DNA from: Glandiceps talaboti
Taxonomy: Eukaryota > Hemichordata > Enteropneusta > Spengelidae
Assembly (NCBI RefSeq): GCF_964340395.1
Contig: NC_135561.1
Span: forward strand, 9,453,732 to 9,481,231
DNA: 27,500 nucleotides
Reading direction: 5' to 3'
Shown: positions 10,941 through 27,418 of the stretch, one piece after another
Layout of the letters: each line of letters opens with the position of its first letter
Numbering within the stretch: position 1 is the first letter of the stretch
The notes under the pieces: generated by a model
The model's input: only the letters and a program-made list of their open reading frames with translations
Database searches by the model: none
What the model was told of the DNA's origin: nothing
Made by a program: the position numbers and the translations under genes

Positions 10941-12044
10941 CAGCGTATTCAGGCTTCCATATTGGGTTTGCCTAAATATTCTTTGCAAAATACTTTAGGG
11001 AATATGAGAATGAATATGTATGTCAATTTACCCAACATATTCACTTTAAAATACTACGCATATGCAATATTCCGAAATATTCCGTAATATTCACACTGGC
11101 ATACGTAAGCATACAGAGATATAAGAATATTTCAGCATACTTCTGGCATACATAAAGTATTGCTGACATATGCTTGTTCGCATAGTACTGAATATGCAGC
11201 ATTTGGTGCAGTGTACGGTTCAGACTAACTGTCACTTTTATTTCGAACTAAAAATAGTCATACAAAATAACAGTTTGTTGCGTCTGGAATACAACTCTAG
11301 TTTTATATTTGTAGAGCATAGTTTCTCGCTATAATACTCGCAATTCTTATTAGAGTATCTACCACCGTCACATTTATCGGACCAGACATTGCAGCGTGTC
11401 GTGAGAGCATAGGAGTCAGCAACGAAATCGCGAGAGTACGGAGTTCACTCTCCCTGAAGTTACAGCATCCAGTCCCAGCCTAACTAGCGAAATCTTTAAA
11501 ATTCTCGCCTACACTAAATCCCAACCAAGCCTTTTTGTACACTAAATCCCAACCAAAATTAGGCCAACGAACCGCAAAATATGTCTTACATTTTGAGGTC
11601 GTATTCCATGTTTGAGAATAGCGGAAAATACATGTACTGAGATGCAGTGAATCATCACTGAAATCAGAAATTTACAAATAAAAGTCCATAATCTGTGGTC
11701 CGGCGAGATTATAATGCAGCTCACTTGTAAACTTGTGTCCCGGAGGAAGAAACATAAATGCCAAATAGAGCATATTATGATATTCATTATTGGCATTCAT
11801 TACTTGACCCCTTTCACTTTCAAAAATATCGTATTCAGAATTTCTACCAAGTGGGAAAATTAGAACATCTGAGGCAACAAAAACAGTTCATTCAGAGACT
11901 CATGGCGACATGTACTTGGACTCATGTTGGCGCGAATTACTACTAAATACGGGAAGGGGTTGGTTTTGGGAACCACTGGCAATTTACAATTGTACGGCAC
12001 GGTATGGTACGATATACTGATTTCACAACATGAAAGTAACTATA
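10941..12044. other. AT-rich non-genic stretch
   Basis: No supported gene. 10940-11210 is rich in gaatat/atattc words that look like decayed relatives of the hairpin repeats just before it. A 28-bp duplication (tacactaaatcccaacca, twice) lies at about 11508-11560. Two open frames (11542-11796 minus, 11758-11946 plus) lack splice-site, homology or codon-use support. Confidence 0.45.
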
Positions 12045-12294
12045 AAAACAATATTTTTATTTTATTTTATTCATTCATCATCCAACAGGCTTAGCCCAAA
12101 AACAGGACGACCTTGATAAAATACAATAAATGATTGAACAAAACGTGTACCATACATCACAATAACAATTACACATTACCTTTACACAATGAGGAAAATA
12201 CAATAGACATAAAGAAATACAAAATTAAGTAAAATTACCCGTCTGTATATATTAACTCTTTCAATTCATTTTTAAAATCAGCAAACGATATTTG
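12045..12294 (-). mobile_element. 5'-truncated LINE 3' end
   Basis: Read on the minus strand, the segment begins with an in-frame peptide ISFADFKNELKELIYTDG followed by a stop (TAA at 12237-12235). This resembles the extreme C-terminus of CR1/Jockey-type ORF2 proteins, which often end in a short FK-x-x-LK-x-x-L helix. An AT-rich 3' UTR follows, with a ggctaagcc foldback near 12092 and an ATAAA-type tandem tail (12049-12072). About 250 bp are left. It is unrelated in detail to the large LINE at the right of the window. Confidence 0.65.
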
Positions 12295-12870
12295 CCACGA
12301 TATTTGGTGGGTCCATTACCTTGGGTGTCTAGTTGGGAAATTGTTCAAATCAAAATGATCGCATCATAGGTGTGTGATTTGGGTCAAAAATGTGATTTTT
12401 GGTCAAAAAACTCAAACTCAGAAACTACTGGGCAGATTGGTGCAAAAGTTGGTGGGAACATTCTTAAGGGGGTGTAAAGTAAGATTTGTTCATGACGGGA
12501 TGATTCCATCAGTGATATGCAAATTAGGGCTAAAAATGTGTCTCTTTGGTTAAAAATCTATAATTCCAAAACCACTGAGCAGATTGGGCTGAAATATAAT
12601 GGAAATGCATTTAGGGATGTATGGACGAAGATCTGTTACGCATACCATGATTCCATGAGTGATATGGAATTAAGGTGTAAAAATGTGAATTTTGGTCAAA
12701 AACTTATATCTCAAAAAGTACTAAGTGAATGAGTTTGAAACTTGGTGAGATGTTTCTAGAAGTGTTATTCTATATCATTGCTTTTCCTCAAAAATCTTCA
12801 ACTCTGAAATTACCCAGTAGATTGAGCTTAACTTTGTTGAGAATGTGTAGATTTGTCCTCATTAATAGCT
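12295..12870 (+). repeat. Dispersed repeat family F, copy 1 (internally duplicated)
   Basis: The segment has about 146-bp internal repeats, each with a ggtcaaaaa(c/t)t word, then (a/c)aaaaccactgagcagattgg or a variant, then gaaattt/gaaatat. The same words in the same order occur in intron 1 of the gene to the right (15508-15840), and on the opposite strand in intron 3 (about 17800-17960). Open frames here (for example 12517-12732) are incidental. Confidence 0.75.
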
Positions 12871-14077
12871 GACACAACTATAATGTTTACTTTACTATTT
12901 CCTCTGGTGGTAAAGCCTGTAGCATGGCCAGTTTGGTTTATGACTTGATTATGTAATATGTTGTAAGACAGCTGTTTCATCACCTACCCATATAAACTGA
13001 ATGTAGCTTGTGTTTAAAATATTACAATAAGACAACCAAGAAAGTTAAACATGTTACATTGGTATGACTTGGTTCCAAATTGATTTAAAAAATAAAGAAG
13101 TACAAAACCTTGTAGACACATCCCTTTAAAGTTTGATTAGGATGTTGCTATACTTGTCTTGTACACTTCCAACATAGGATGGCTGGATTATGATGATGGA
13201 AATTAGGTATGAAAATTTTGTTTTGGTTACAACTTTAAATCTTCAAAAAATTATATATCTATCATTGCCCTGAACATGAAGTTGTGCGGCAACGCAATAT
13301 TTGCGCTATTTTTATAAATAGCCATGGCGACAGCTCCCGAAAAGAAATTTGGATCAAACAGTCACAAATCACGAGCAAGGCACTTTATTTCACCCTATTT
13401 TCAGCTCATAATTGTCTAGGTTCCCTTTGCAATCGTTTTTTGTTGTTGCAAGGTGCCAAATAGGAGGAACCTGATTCAAGTTATTTCAGATTGTTACATG
13501 TGACTAAACGTCGAAAACCTGAATCCAGCTAGTGATAATCCCAGTGTTGATACATTGCACAATTGTTCAGCAAAATACGGGTTTGTTTTACATTTTTGAT
13601 CTGACGTTACTCGCGGCTTTTGATCAGATTTGGGCGACACGCTTATTACAGATTGATTAATGAATCTGTTAACATGATAACGGTTTTCTAAAAGGACTTA
13701 CTTAAACAATAATTAGATATTCAAAAATCTAGAATGTTGTCGAATTAAGGGGCGAAATCAATAGTTCAATGAGCCATTTTAGTTCTCATCCTACAAAATC
13801 GATTTTAGTTTTAATGGATGTTATGAACCACAAAATACAAATATTGTCTTAAAAATGCTAAAATGAGAAATGGCAGAATTTTTGATATAGTAAAACAAAT
13901 CATGGCACTAATTAAAAATAGAAGTAGAGTATCAACAAAAGAACTATTCTTTCCTCACTACAAACTGGCTTATATTCATAGAATTACGATACTACTACAT
14001 ACTGATTTGAAATTGATTGTGCGGTTTGAAGCAATTCTCAATTTGGCCAATTTAGTTCGAAGGGGATGGGGTCTGAG
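12871..14077. other. Non-genic stretch, possibly the intron of the minus-strand gene
   Basis: I see no supported exon on either strand. Any downstream exon of the minus-strand ubiquitin-like gene should lie here or further left. A TATA-like word plus gccATGG occurs at 13312-13326, but the TATA is only a few bases from the ATG and the frame closes after about 30 codons. Sequence near 13100-13200 shares words with 18035-18180 (acacatccct, cttgtacactt/cttatacactt), suggesting another old dispersed repeat. Confidence 0.4.
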
Positions 14078-14187
14078 TTAGGGGGGTCTGAGGCCCAAGT
14101 ATAAGCATCTGGGTTTTTTTAAATCCCACATTGAAATATTGATCTTGCGCCTAAACGACCTGTGCATAACAATGTATAGACACTCAC

Positions 14188-14458
14188 CTTTCCTGCAATC
14201 GAATTCTAGTTTACACTTGTCGAAACCTAACAACTCGGAGAAGGGATCCAGCAGTATCTTCCGACCAGTAACTTTGTCGACCTCATAAATTTCTACATCG
14301 TCTACGTTGATATCTTCTTCCTGTAGATGGAACCGTTCTGCGCTATCTTTTATTTTTGCTGCAAGTTCGTCTACAGTATCACCGGAATTGCATTGAAGGG
14401 TTACACCCCTTAGTCCACCACGAACATAACGGACTGATACCTTGATAGCGTCGGCCAT
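14188..14458 (-). CDS. First exon of an unidentified gene; ubiquitin-like (beta-grasp) pattern
   Basis: The ATG at 14458-14456 (context agtATGG) opens 90 codons that end at a strong donor: the exon closes in AAG at 14188 and GTGAGTGT follows. The intron is phase 1. The open frame goes on to 14078, but the downstream part (ECLYIVMHRS...) is intronic. Predicted order by eye: strand IKVSVRYV, strand RGVTLQC, helix DTVDELAAKIKDSAERF, strand DVEIYEV, turn, strand KILLD, short helix SELLGF, strand CKLEFDC. That is the beta-grasp order of ubiquitin-like and PB1-like domains. This is inference from pattern; I do not recognise the family. No second exon was found. It shares a 500-bp intergenic region with the five-exon gene on the plus strand. 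Confidence 0.65.
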
Positions 14459-14958
14459 ACTTACTCATAACAGTTGATCATGCACAGACAAACACCATAT
14501 ATATACTCCTGGCACAGAACTGTTTTCCCACAATTCGCCAGTGTAGTGACAAATTTAAAGGAAGAAAACTCAACTTGTTTGTACTTAAGTCGTGCCGGGT
14601 GACTGAAGTATCCCTATTGTTTCCTAACAATGTACAGTAGTATAAATCTGCCGATAAATATATTTCAGCTGTTCAAACAAGACGACACGCTCAATAGTGA
14701 TATAGTCCGGATATAGAAAACTAATTAAAGAAAGAAACGAAAGAACGACATGTATGAAAAATGAGCTCTAACGATGCTCATTGTTACAGTTGATTAGCTT
14801 GTGTTTACTCGGAGGCAGTGCGAGAGCCTGTAAATCATTTTAGTAAATACCGATGTTTTTAGTCGCAGTGGAAGAGAGGCTTCAACGCAAGGGGCAAACA
14901 CAAGATCGCAAAACCGAATAGACCATATTTGAAGTTGACATTTCCAATCTAGTAAAGG
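14459..14958. promoter_or_regulatory. Divergent promoter region between two head-to-head genes
   Basis: About 500 bp separate the two start codons, and both genes are transcribed outward. It must hold both promoters unless distant non-coding first exons exist. Only the minus gene shows a clear TATA box; no TATA is obvious close to the plus gene. No repeats intrude here, unlike the flanks. Confidence 0.5.
14497..14504 (-). promoter_or_regulatory. TATA box of the minus-strand gene
   Basis: On the minus strand gtatatatatgg lies about 40-46 bp upstream of the ATG. This would place the start site at about 14470 and leave a very short 5' leader. Confidence 0.45.
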
Positions 14959-21003
<6,045 letters not shown>

Positions 21004-21117
21004 ACTGAATCCCTTACGAATGCACAAATTCCGAGTGTTCGTACACACTTTATCAGGATTCGAAATCCTCAGCTGCTATATCGTGTACGTAAATGCTATA
21101 ATACATGTACTTGATTC

Positions 21118-21123
21118 AATAAA
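21118..21123 (+). terminator. Poly(A) signal of the five-exon gene
   Basis: AATAAA lies 115 bp past the stop codon and is followed by a G/T- and A-rich stretch. The predicted 3' UTR is about 130-140 nt. Confidence 0.75.
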
Positions 21124-21213
21124 GTAAAAAGTAACTTACACAACTATATATATAATTTCTCGACAAATATGTCAGGTTAGCAACTGTAAGTGCGTCAGTT
21201 ACTCTTATAAGCC

Positions 21214-21582
21214 ATGGGAGTCAGCGTCCAAGCCTGGAGAACTAGGATTGGAACTTTCATTCCACCAAAAAACTGGAAAGATATTCAAGTTCATTTCTAC
21301 AGCCCATACTCAAAATGGTCTCATGCAAATGAGCCTGGTCACCGGCTGACAGCATGCGTTTTGGCATCTCTTTATACTGTGACTGCCACGTATTCATTAC
21401 TTGTGGGATTAGAATCATTGGAAATATGGTTGCAAAGTAACGGAATGCTATTACTAGGCGAGAAGGTTATGGTTTCGAGTATGAAATGTGGTAGTTTTGC
21501 AGATTCGTTTGTACGAAGCAATAATGGCATGTATTGTATACGCAGGTGTCATGTCATCAGTTTCCAGGCTGGCCATTTATGA
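21214..21582 (+). pseudogene. LINE leader region upstream of 2A
   Basis: An ATG-initiated 122-codon frame (starts MGVSVQAWRTRIGTFIPP) lies immediately before the 2A motif but in a different frame, and ends at TGA 21580-21582. The shift probably arose near 21530-21545, since the +2 frame from there leads into the 2A motif. In an intact element this would be the peptide released upstream of 2A. It contains a hydrophobic stretch (LASLYTVTATYSLLVGL) and several Trp. Function unknown. Confidence 0.6.
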
Positions 21583-22434
21583 CAAAACTTCTGTTATTAT
21601 CAGGCGACGTCGAACTGAACCCAGGGCCACAAACTGAATCCGACATAATCAAAGCTATAGAAGTCGTAAAGAGCGACTTAATGCAACAAATCATAAGTGT
21701 TGGACAACAACTGAGTAATGAAATCGCGACTTTGAGTGAAAAGTAAACAAGCCTTCAGAAGACATGTGCCACTCTGAATAGTACGCTGCATGGTCTTGAA
21801 CAGGTAACACACACGATGAGAAACGAAATCGACGAAATGAAAGAAGAAAGTCATGTTATTAAGCTCGATTTAGATGCCATTGATGACAAGGTATCAGATG
21901 TGATAGTACGTTTAGATACCATTGAACAAGATACTGACCAGTTAGAGTCATTTTCAAGAAGAGACAATGTAAGACTATATGGTATCAGGGAAGACGACAA
22001 TGACACATTGGATGATTGTAAAGTCAAGGTTGTGTCAATCTTCAACGAAACTGCAACGGGTAAACTTTGGGTCGCACGGGATATCGTCAGGGCTTATCGT
22101 GTCGGTGTTCGTCGGGGAAATAAACCACGGCCAATCATTGTTAAATTTCACCATGGTGACGATAAAGTTTCCGCTCTTGCAGCAAGAGAACAATTAAAGA
22201 CACAAAATGTTGGTATAGGTAGTGATCTAACAAGAAGACAACAGAACGCACTTGGAAATCTGAGAAGACAGGGAAAAAAGCATATTACAAGAGAGGTAAA
22301 CTGATAATTGAAGACTCGGACACAGATGCTGGTAACGCGAGCGACGATAATACTGTTAACCTCGCGGCGGAAGCGAACTCTGGGATTTCTTATAAACGGA
22401 ATCGTGACTTGCATTCTTCGACAGTTCATGGTTA
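21570..22434 (+). pseudogene. LINE ORF1 (2A, coiled coil, RRM-like region)
   Basis: The frame carries GDVELNPGP at 21603-21629, the canonical 2A core, preceded by a leucine run. A heptad-like helix follows (about 21640-21960), then SFSRRDNVRLYGIRED and RAYRVGVRRGNKPRPIIVKF, with LTRRQQNALGNLRRQGK near the end. This is the coiled coil, RRM-like core and C-terminal arrangement of L1 ORF1-type RNA-binding proteins (Transposase_22-like). A single in-frame TAA at 21744-21746 interrupts it. An A-run near 22275 shifts the frame so that it stops at 22304; in the shifted frame the protein would continue (YYKRGKLIIEDSDTDAG) to a TAG at about 22434. The role would be binding LINE RNA in the ribonucleoprotein. 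Confidence 0.85.
21603..21629 (+). other. 2A-like ribosome-skipping motif
   Basis: Codes for GDVELNPGP and matches the DxExNPGP 2A consensus exactly, preceded by LLLLS. Known 2A peptides cause the ribosome to skip the final Gly-Pro bond, separating the upstream leader from ORF1 protein. Activity here is inferred from the motif. Confidence 0.85.
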
Positions 22435-25400
22435 GGCCAAGGCCCATTCTTATATTAATGGCAATTTGGTTGGAAATATTAGAGATATTTTACTTTGTGG
22501 AGTATACATTCCGCCAGAACATTCCACATTCTACAATGACCTGAATTCAGATAACGGAGTTGAACATTTTGAACGTCAACTAGTTGAAGTTATTTCTAAG
22601 TTACCTGATGTTGATGTTATAGTAACAGGTGATGTCAACGCACGCACTGGTTGTGAATCTGATTATATCATTGACGACGATCCCAAGTATGTAATTGATG
22701 ACAATTGTGATTATGATGCAGATAGCTTTTGTGTTAGAAGGGCCTCAAAGGACAAAATTGTAAATACCTTTGGTCGCACCTTGCTGTCATTATGTGCTAC
22801 TTTTAATTTGCATATTGTGAATGGGAGGTCTGGGTCAGATGTAAATAACGGAGACTTCACTTGTATTTCAAATAACGGTGCAAGTGTAGTTGACTATGTT
22901 TTGGTGTCAACTTCACTCTTTAATTTGATACGTGATTTTTGTATTGATTTTCGTACTGAATCTGACCATTTCTCTCTGAAGTTTAATTTGTTTACTATGA
23001 GTAAAACGTACGAAACAACAAAGCCACACATTGTTGAGATTAAGTATGTATGGAAAAATGATCAAAGTGAGCGTTTTGTTAGTTTCCTCCACTCTGAACC
23101 AGTAATTAGTCGCTTAAATACTATAGTGAGAAATGTAAATTTTGATGTAAACGATTTTATTGTTGTCTCGCAAGATATTTTTGATTGTGCTGCTTCAAAG
23201 TGTGGTCTTAGCAGAAAAATATTGGTAAATCCAAAATGCAGAGTACAACCAGAGTGGTGTGACTCAGAATGTAAACGTTTGAAATTGGAGAAGTATAAAT
23301 GCCTTAGACAATTCAGACGGGACGGTCAGACACGGACTCTTGATCGTTACAATCAGCTAAAGGGGGATTTTAAGAACAAGTGTCGTGATAAAAAGCGGAA
23401 GTTTATGGAAAATTATAGAAATTAATTGTCCATATGTATTGAAGATCCCAAACGTTTTTGACACACTCTCCGTAGACTTACTATTTCGAAACCACATATA
23501 CCTTGTGTACGACCCGAGGTTTGGTACAATTATTTTAGTAGTCTCTACAAAGATCAAAGTAATAATGTTCCTTTCCATATGTCAGAGGAATATACACATC
23601 TATTTCAGTCAGCTGTTGATGGTGTTATACCAGCAGCAGTCGAGGATATAGATTACGATATACTTAATTGTCCAATAACAGATGAAGAAATACTTGCTAG
23701 TATCTCAAGTTTTCAAAATGGGAAGTCAGCTGGTCCAGACAACATCTTGGGAGAATTCTTTTAATCGTCACCACAAGTTTTACTTCCATTTCTGAAAGCT
23801 TTATTCAATAGAATTATGGATACGGGTATTTTTCCAAAAGAGTGGGCAAAAGCGGTAATTGTTCCAATTCATAAAAAGGGTGCCATCAATGTACCGGACA
23901 ATTACAGAGGAATCTTATTGTTAAGTATCTTCAGTAAAATCTTCACAGGTATCCTCAACCGTAGACTTACATTTTGGGCAGATGCTTACACAAAGATTGA
24001 CGAAGCCCAGGCTGGTTTTAGGAGAGGTTACTCAACAGTTGACAACATTTTCATCTTACAGTCCATAATCCAAAAATACTTGACATTGAATAGGGGAAAG
24101 TGTTATTGCGATTTTGTTGACTTTTCGAAAGCATTTGACATCGTGGAACGACAACGACTTTGGTATATTCTTTTAAAGGGTGGCGTCAAGGGAAAAATGT
24201 TCCGTATACTTCATAGTGTGTACTGTGGTGTCAAATCTTGTGTGAGAACTGACAAGGCAAAAACAGAGTATTTCGAGTGTCTGATTGGAGTGAGGCAAGG
24301 TTGTATGCTCAGCCCTTTCCTCTTTTCATTTTTCATCAACGAGCTAGTAAGGGAAGTGCAACGTACTGGCCAAACAACTTGCACCTGACCTAATAGAAAT
24401 TTTATGATTGTTATTTGCTGATGACATTGTTATGTTCTCTGACAGTATCTTTGGTCTTCAGAATTTATTACACACTTTGAGTAACTACTGTGAAAGGTAG
24501 AACATGAAAATAAATCTTTCAAAGACGAAAGTGATGGTTTTTAAACGGCGAATGTATATCGAAAAAAGAAAAATGTTTTTTTTTTCAGAGGGCAGAGACT
24601 TGATGTTGTATCGTATTACAAGTATTTAGGGGTTCTTTTCTCCTGTCGTTTGAAGTGGTCTTGTGTGACAAAAATACTTTCACAACAAAGTAGCAAATGC
24701 TTTATGTACATGTGGCGTAAGTGTGGAAAAGTAGGAACATTGTCATGTAAAACATTCTTTAAAATTGTTGACACTTTCATTGTACCAATTTTAACATATG
24801 GTTCTAAAATCTGGGGTTTCCAGAGTTATGTATTATTGGAAAGGGTGCAGCCGTTGGCATGTAGAATGTTTCTTAGCGTATCAAAAAGTGCCCCGAACTG
24901 CACTGTACTGGGGGATTGTGGAAGATACCCTATTTATTTGTGAACAGCAAAAAGATGTATCAAATATTGGGCGAGACTTTTAAACATGCCAAGTCAAAGA
25001 TATCCCAGGAAATGTTACGACATGCTCCTTCAGATAGAGAATTCTGGTGGACGTACTAGGTAGGGGTACTTGGGTTAGAGAAATTAAAAGTTTACTAGAA
25101 ATCTGTAACCTGGAAGATGTTTGGAATGCGCAACATATTGTAAACATTGATTTATTTGTAAGTAGATTTAAAACATTGTTATTTTGGCAAACGGCAGAGT
25201 GAAGTATCAAATTTTGATAAACTTTTACATTACAGAAACTTTAAATTGTCATTACACCGTGAAATATACTTGTCTGAAATCAGGTTTGGCCAACATCGCA
25301 TGATGGTTGCACGCTTTAGGTGTTCAGCACATTGGCTACAAATTGAATTGGGGAGGAGAAATAATGTACACCGTGATGACAGAATATGTACTCTCTGTGA

Positions 25401-25554
25401 CCTTCATGAGGTCGAGGACGAATTTCATTTCCTACTTAAATGTGCATTTTTCAATCGATACCGGAATAAGTACATACCACGTTACTTTTACTCTCCTCCT
25501 TCCTATACACAATTCAATGAAACCATGCGTTCTGAAGACAGTGATACAATCTAA
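22435..25554 (+). pseudogene. LINE ORF2: partial endonuclease, reverse transcriptase, CCHC end
   Basis: The endonuclease starts mid-domain (ILLCGVYIPPEH, about 22490), directly after ORF1, so the N-terminal half with its first catalytic Asn and Glu is missing. Kept are GDVNARTG (22628-22651), VVDYVLVS and SDH (22961-22969). The reverse transcriptase follows in the same frame despite stops at 23423, 23459 and 23762: QNGKSAGPDN, VIVPIHKKG, NYRGI, AGFRRGYST, DFSKAFD (about 24119-24139) and GVRQGCMLSP. A +1 shift near 24372 precedes FADD (24414-24425). A TAG at about 24498 and a poly-T shift near 24575 come before YKYLGVLF. Further breaks lead to a C-terminal CTLC-x9-H-x4-C motif (25387-25443). 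An intact protein would nick target DNA and prime reverse transcription there. Confidence 0.92.
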
Positions 25555-25692
25555 AAATTTGCTGTTTTTCTTTACCATGCACTATCTGTGAGAAAAGAAG
25601 CAAACAATATTTGCTGAGATTGTGACGTTTTGTCTGACTATGTACTAGTTTTCTTTGTATTTTGGGCCGATGGCCATTAAGTACAATAAAGT

Positions 25693-25709
25693 GACCAGAA
25701 TATATTATA

Positions 25710-25740
<31 letters not shown>

Positions 25741-25854
25741 TGTATGTATGTATGTATGTATGTATGAATGTATGTATGTATGTATGTATGTATGTATGTA
25801 TGTATGTATGTATGTATGTATGTATGTATGTATGTATGTATGTATGTATGTATG

Positions 25855-25926
<72 letters not shown>
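25693..25926. repeat. (ATGT)n-(TA)n compound microsatellite at the LINE tail
   Basis: (ATGT)n from about 25693 to 25860 with one variant unit (tgaa at about 25765), then (TA)n to 25926. The first block probably grew from the tandem 3' tail of the LINE. Confidence 0.97.
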
Positions 25927-25929
<3 letters not shown>

Positions 25930-26021
25930 GACTGGGTGTTTATATTACCACATAAAAGTGCTCAATACGGTTAGTAGAGCGAATTATATACAGGTTTTTA
26001 AAATATGAACAAAACATATTA

Positions 26022-26074
26022 AAGCATTACAGGATGAGTGTAATTTGTTATATTTGATTTGTTTATATTTTCAA

Positions 26075-26148
<74 letters not shown>

Positions 26149-26183
26149 CATTACAGGAGTGTACTTTATTATATTTGATTTTA
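26022..26183. repeat. Direct repeat flanking a (TA)n tract
   Basis: agcattacaggatgagtgta...ttatatttgattt (26022-26062) and agcattacaggagtgtactt...ttatatttgatttt (26147-26183) flank a pure (TA)n tract (about 26080-26140). Spacing is about 125 bp. Confidence 0.85.
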
Positions 26184-26214
26184 ATATGTGACAAGACAAA
26201 TACAATATATGTAT

Positions 26215-26450
26215 CACAAGAGCTTTAATTTTTGACACACAAACTACAATATTTCCATCCAAACTTTAATTTTGACAACAATATATATCTTTTCATACTC
26301 AAATTTAATTTGAAACGACACAACTTAACGTTCAAAACGTAAATTATGGGAACAATTATATACAAACTAAATCTATGGACTCGCAAAACTAATTTGTTTG
26401 AAAACGTCAGAACTAAATTTATGGGTGCGTTTAATTCATTTGAAGTCAGT
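26215..26450. repeat. Degenerate minisatellite, about 41-43-bp period
   Basis: (a/g)ctttaattttgac-like words recur at about 26222, 26263 and 26303. actaaatctatgg and actaaatttatgg recur at about 26366 and 26409, each followed by aattcatttgaa/aatttgtttgaa. The periods are 40-43 bp and divergence is high. Confidence 0.5.
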
Positions 26451-26495
26451 CAAAGTGCATTTGTAAGTAGATAAACAAATACCGTTATCTTACAG

Positions 26496-26723
26496 TACGA
26501 TAAATTATTTTCAACAAATCGAGATGTGTCAGGGGGTACCGAATTTCCAGTTGATGGAATTCACAAGTCAAATTCCACAATAAGGTATTGGTTGGACACA
26601 GCCTCTCACGTTGTGTCACCGTACTTAGTATGTACATCTTACCTGCTCATACGTCACTTAGACACTAATATACCATTCGATCGAGTTATGGACTTCGTTA
26701 CGTCTCATTCGACGCACGTTTAG
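26496..26723 (+). CDS. Possible exon of an unidentified gene
   Basis: After the acceptor-like accgttatcttacag, a frame stays open from 26496 to TAG 26721-26723 (75 codons; contains STIRYWLDTASHVVSPYLVC). There is no clear initiator, so it would be a terminal exon whose partners lie to the left, but none was identified. Composition is protein-like (Trp, Cys and balanced charges). It could be chance. Confidence 0.25.
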   Translation, partial: YDKLFSTNRDVSGGTEFPVDGIHKSNSTIRYWLDTASHVVSPYLVCTSYLLIRHLDTNIPFDRVMDFVTSHSTHV

Positions 26724-27204
26724 CTACAAAATTTAGACTTCCATTACCATGTAAAGTGTGTACGGCGTTACGTGAGTTTTTTCTTTTTATTTCTGCAAAA
26801 TGACCAAATATGATACCAGAACAGTACATACACTCGGAAATACATAGTGTTATTTGCCAAATATCGTTCCATACCTTGCTGCAAGATGTCGATAACAACG
26901 GCGAGCCGGATGTGAACAAGTATTTGGTAATATATTGCTTATTTATGTGTTCGTCACTTGCGACTACTAGAGCCGAATATCACGTATCTCTCTGAAGACT
27001 GCAATGCGGTTACTTATATTTACATTTCAGCAACACACTTTATCATCCAATTACAGCACGCGTTTGCTCCTGTAATGACTTTAAGTTGACCATTTGCGTA
27101 TCACTCAAAAGTAAGACTCAAACAAATACAGCCTATATCTTTCGGGTGAAAAATGAGTGTGCCTTGAACCCGTTCCCTGTCCTGAGAATGTCGTGGAGGG
27201 CTTT
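26724..27204. other. No supported feature
   Basis: Open frames on both strands (26698-26919 minus, 26810-26995 plus) overlap each other and lack splice or homology support. Confidence 0.4.
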
Positions 27205-27210
27205 GCACAA

Positions 27211-27418
27211 CCGAAATTTGTAAAAATTGCCGACATTTGTAATACACCGAAATTTGTATTAAAATTGCCGACATTTGTAATAAATTGCCGATATTTGTAA
27301 TAAAATGACTACATTTGTAATACATTCTGTGAACGACAATTGTAATAAAAATAGCCGATATTTGTAATAAATTTCAGAAAGAAATATGTAATAAACCTGC
27401 CGAAACTTGTAATAAAAG
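27211..27418. repeat. Short degenerate tandem repeat rich in AATAAA
   Basis: About ten copies of a 20-29-bp unit resembling gccgacatttgtaataaaa occur with variable spacing. Most copies contain TTGTAATAAA, so the plus strand has a cluster of AATAAA hexamers. Confidence 0.85.

Larger units (their letters stand above)
21159..25692 (+). mobile_element. Decayed CR1/L2-group LINE with 2A motif
   Basis: About 4.5 kb in one orientation: 5' leader, ORF1, ORF2 with endonuclease and reverse transcriptase regions, C-terminal CCHC motif, 3' UTR with a tgggccgatggcc foldback and aataaag, and an (ATGT)n tail. Several nonsense codons and frameshifts plus a deletion in the endonuclease make it inactive. The word tatatatataatt occurs just before 21159 and again at the end of the microsatellite (25916-25928), so it may be a target duplication; the left boundary rests on this and is uncertain. 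The element lies within about 40 bp of the poly(A) signal of the upstream gene. Confidence 0.9.

Noticed and set aside
11542-11946. Two overlapping opposite-strand frames (84 and 62 aa)
   Set aside because: They overlap in part, have no recognised domains and lie in AT-rich DNA where such frames arise by chance.
13312-13420. TATA-like word plus gccATGG as a plus-strand gene start
   Set aside because: The TATA is only a few bases before the ATG, the frame closes after about 30 codons and no donor is in frame.
14078-14187. Extension of the minus-strand frame past the donor (to 126 aa)
   Set aside because: A strong GTGAGTGT donor lies at 14187 and the following residues do not continue the strand/helix pattern.
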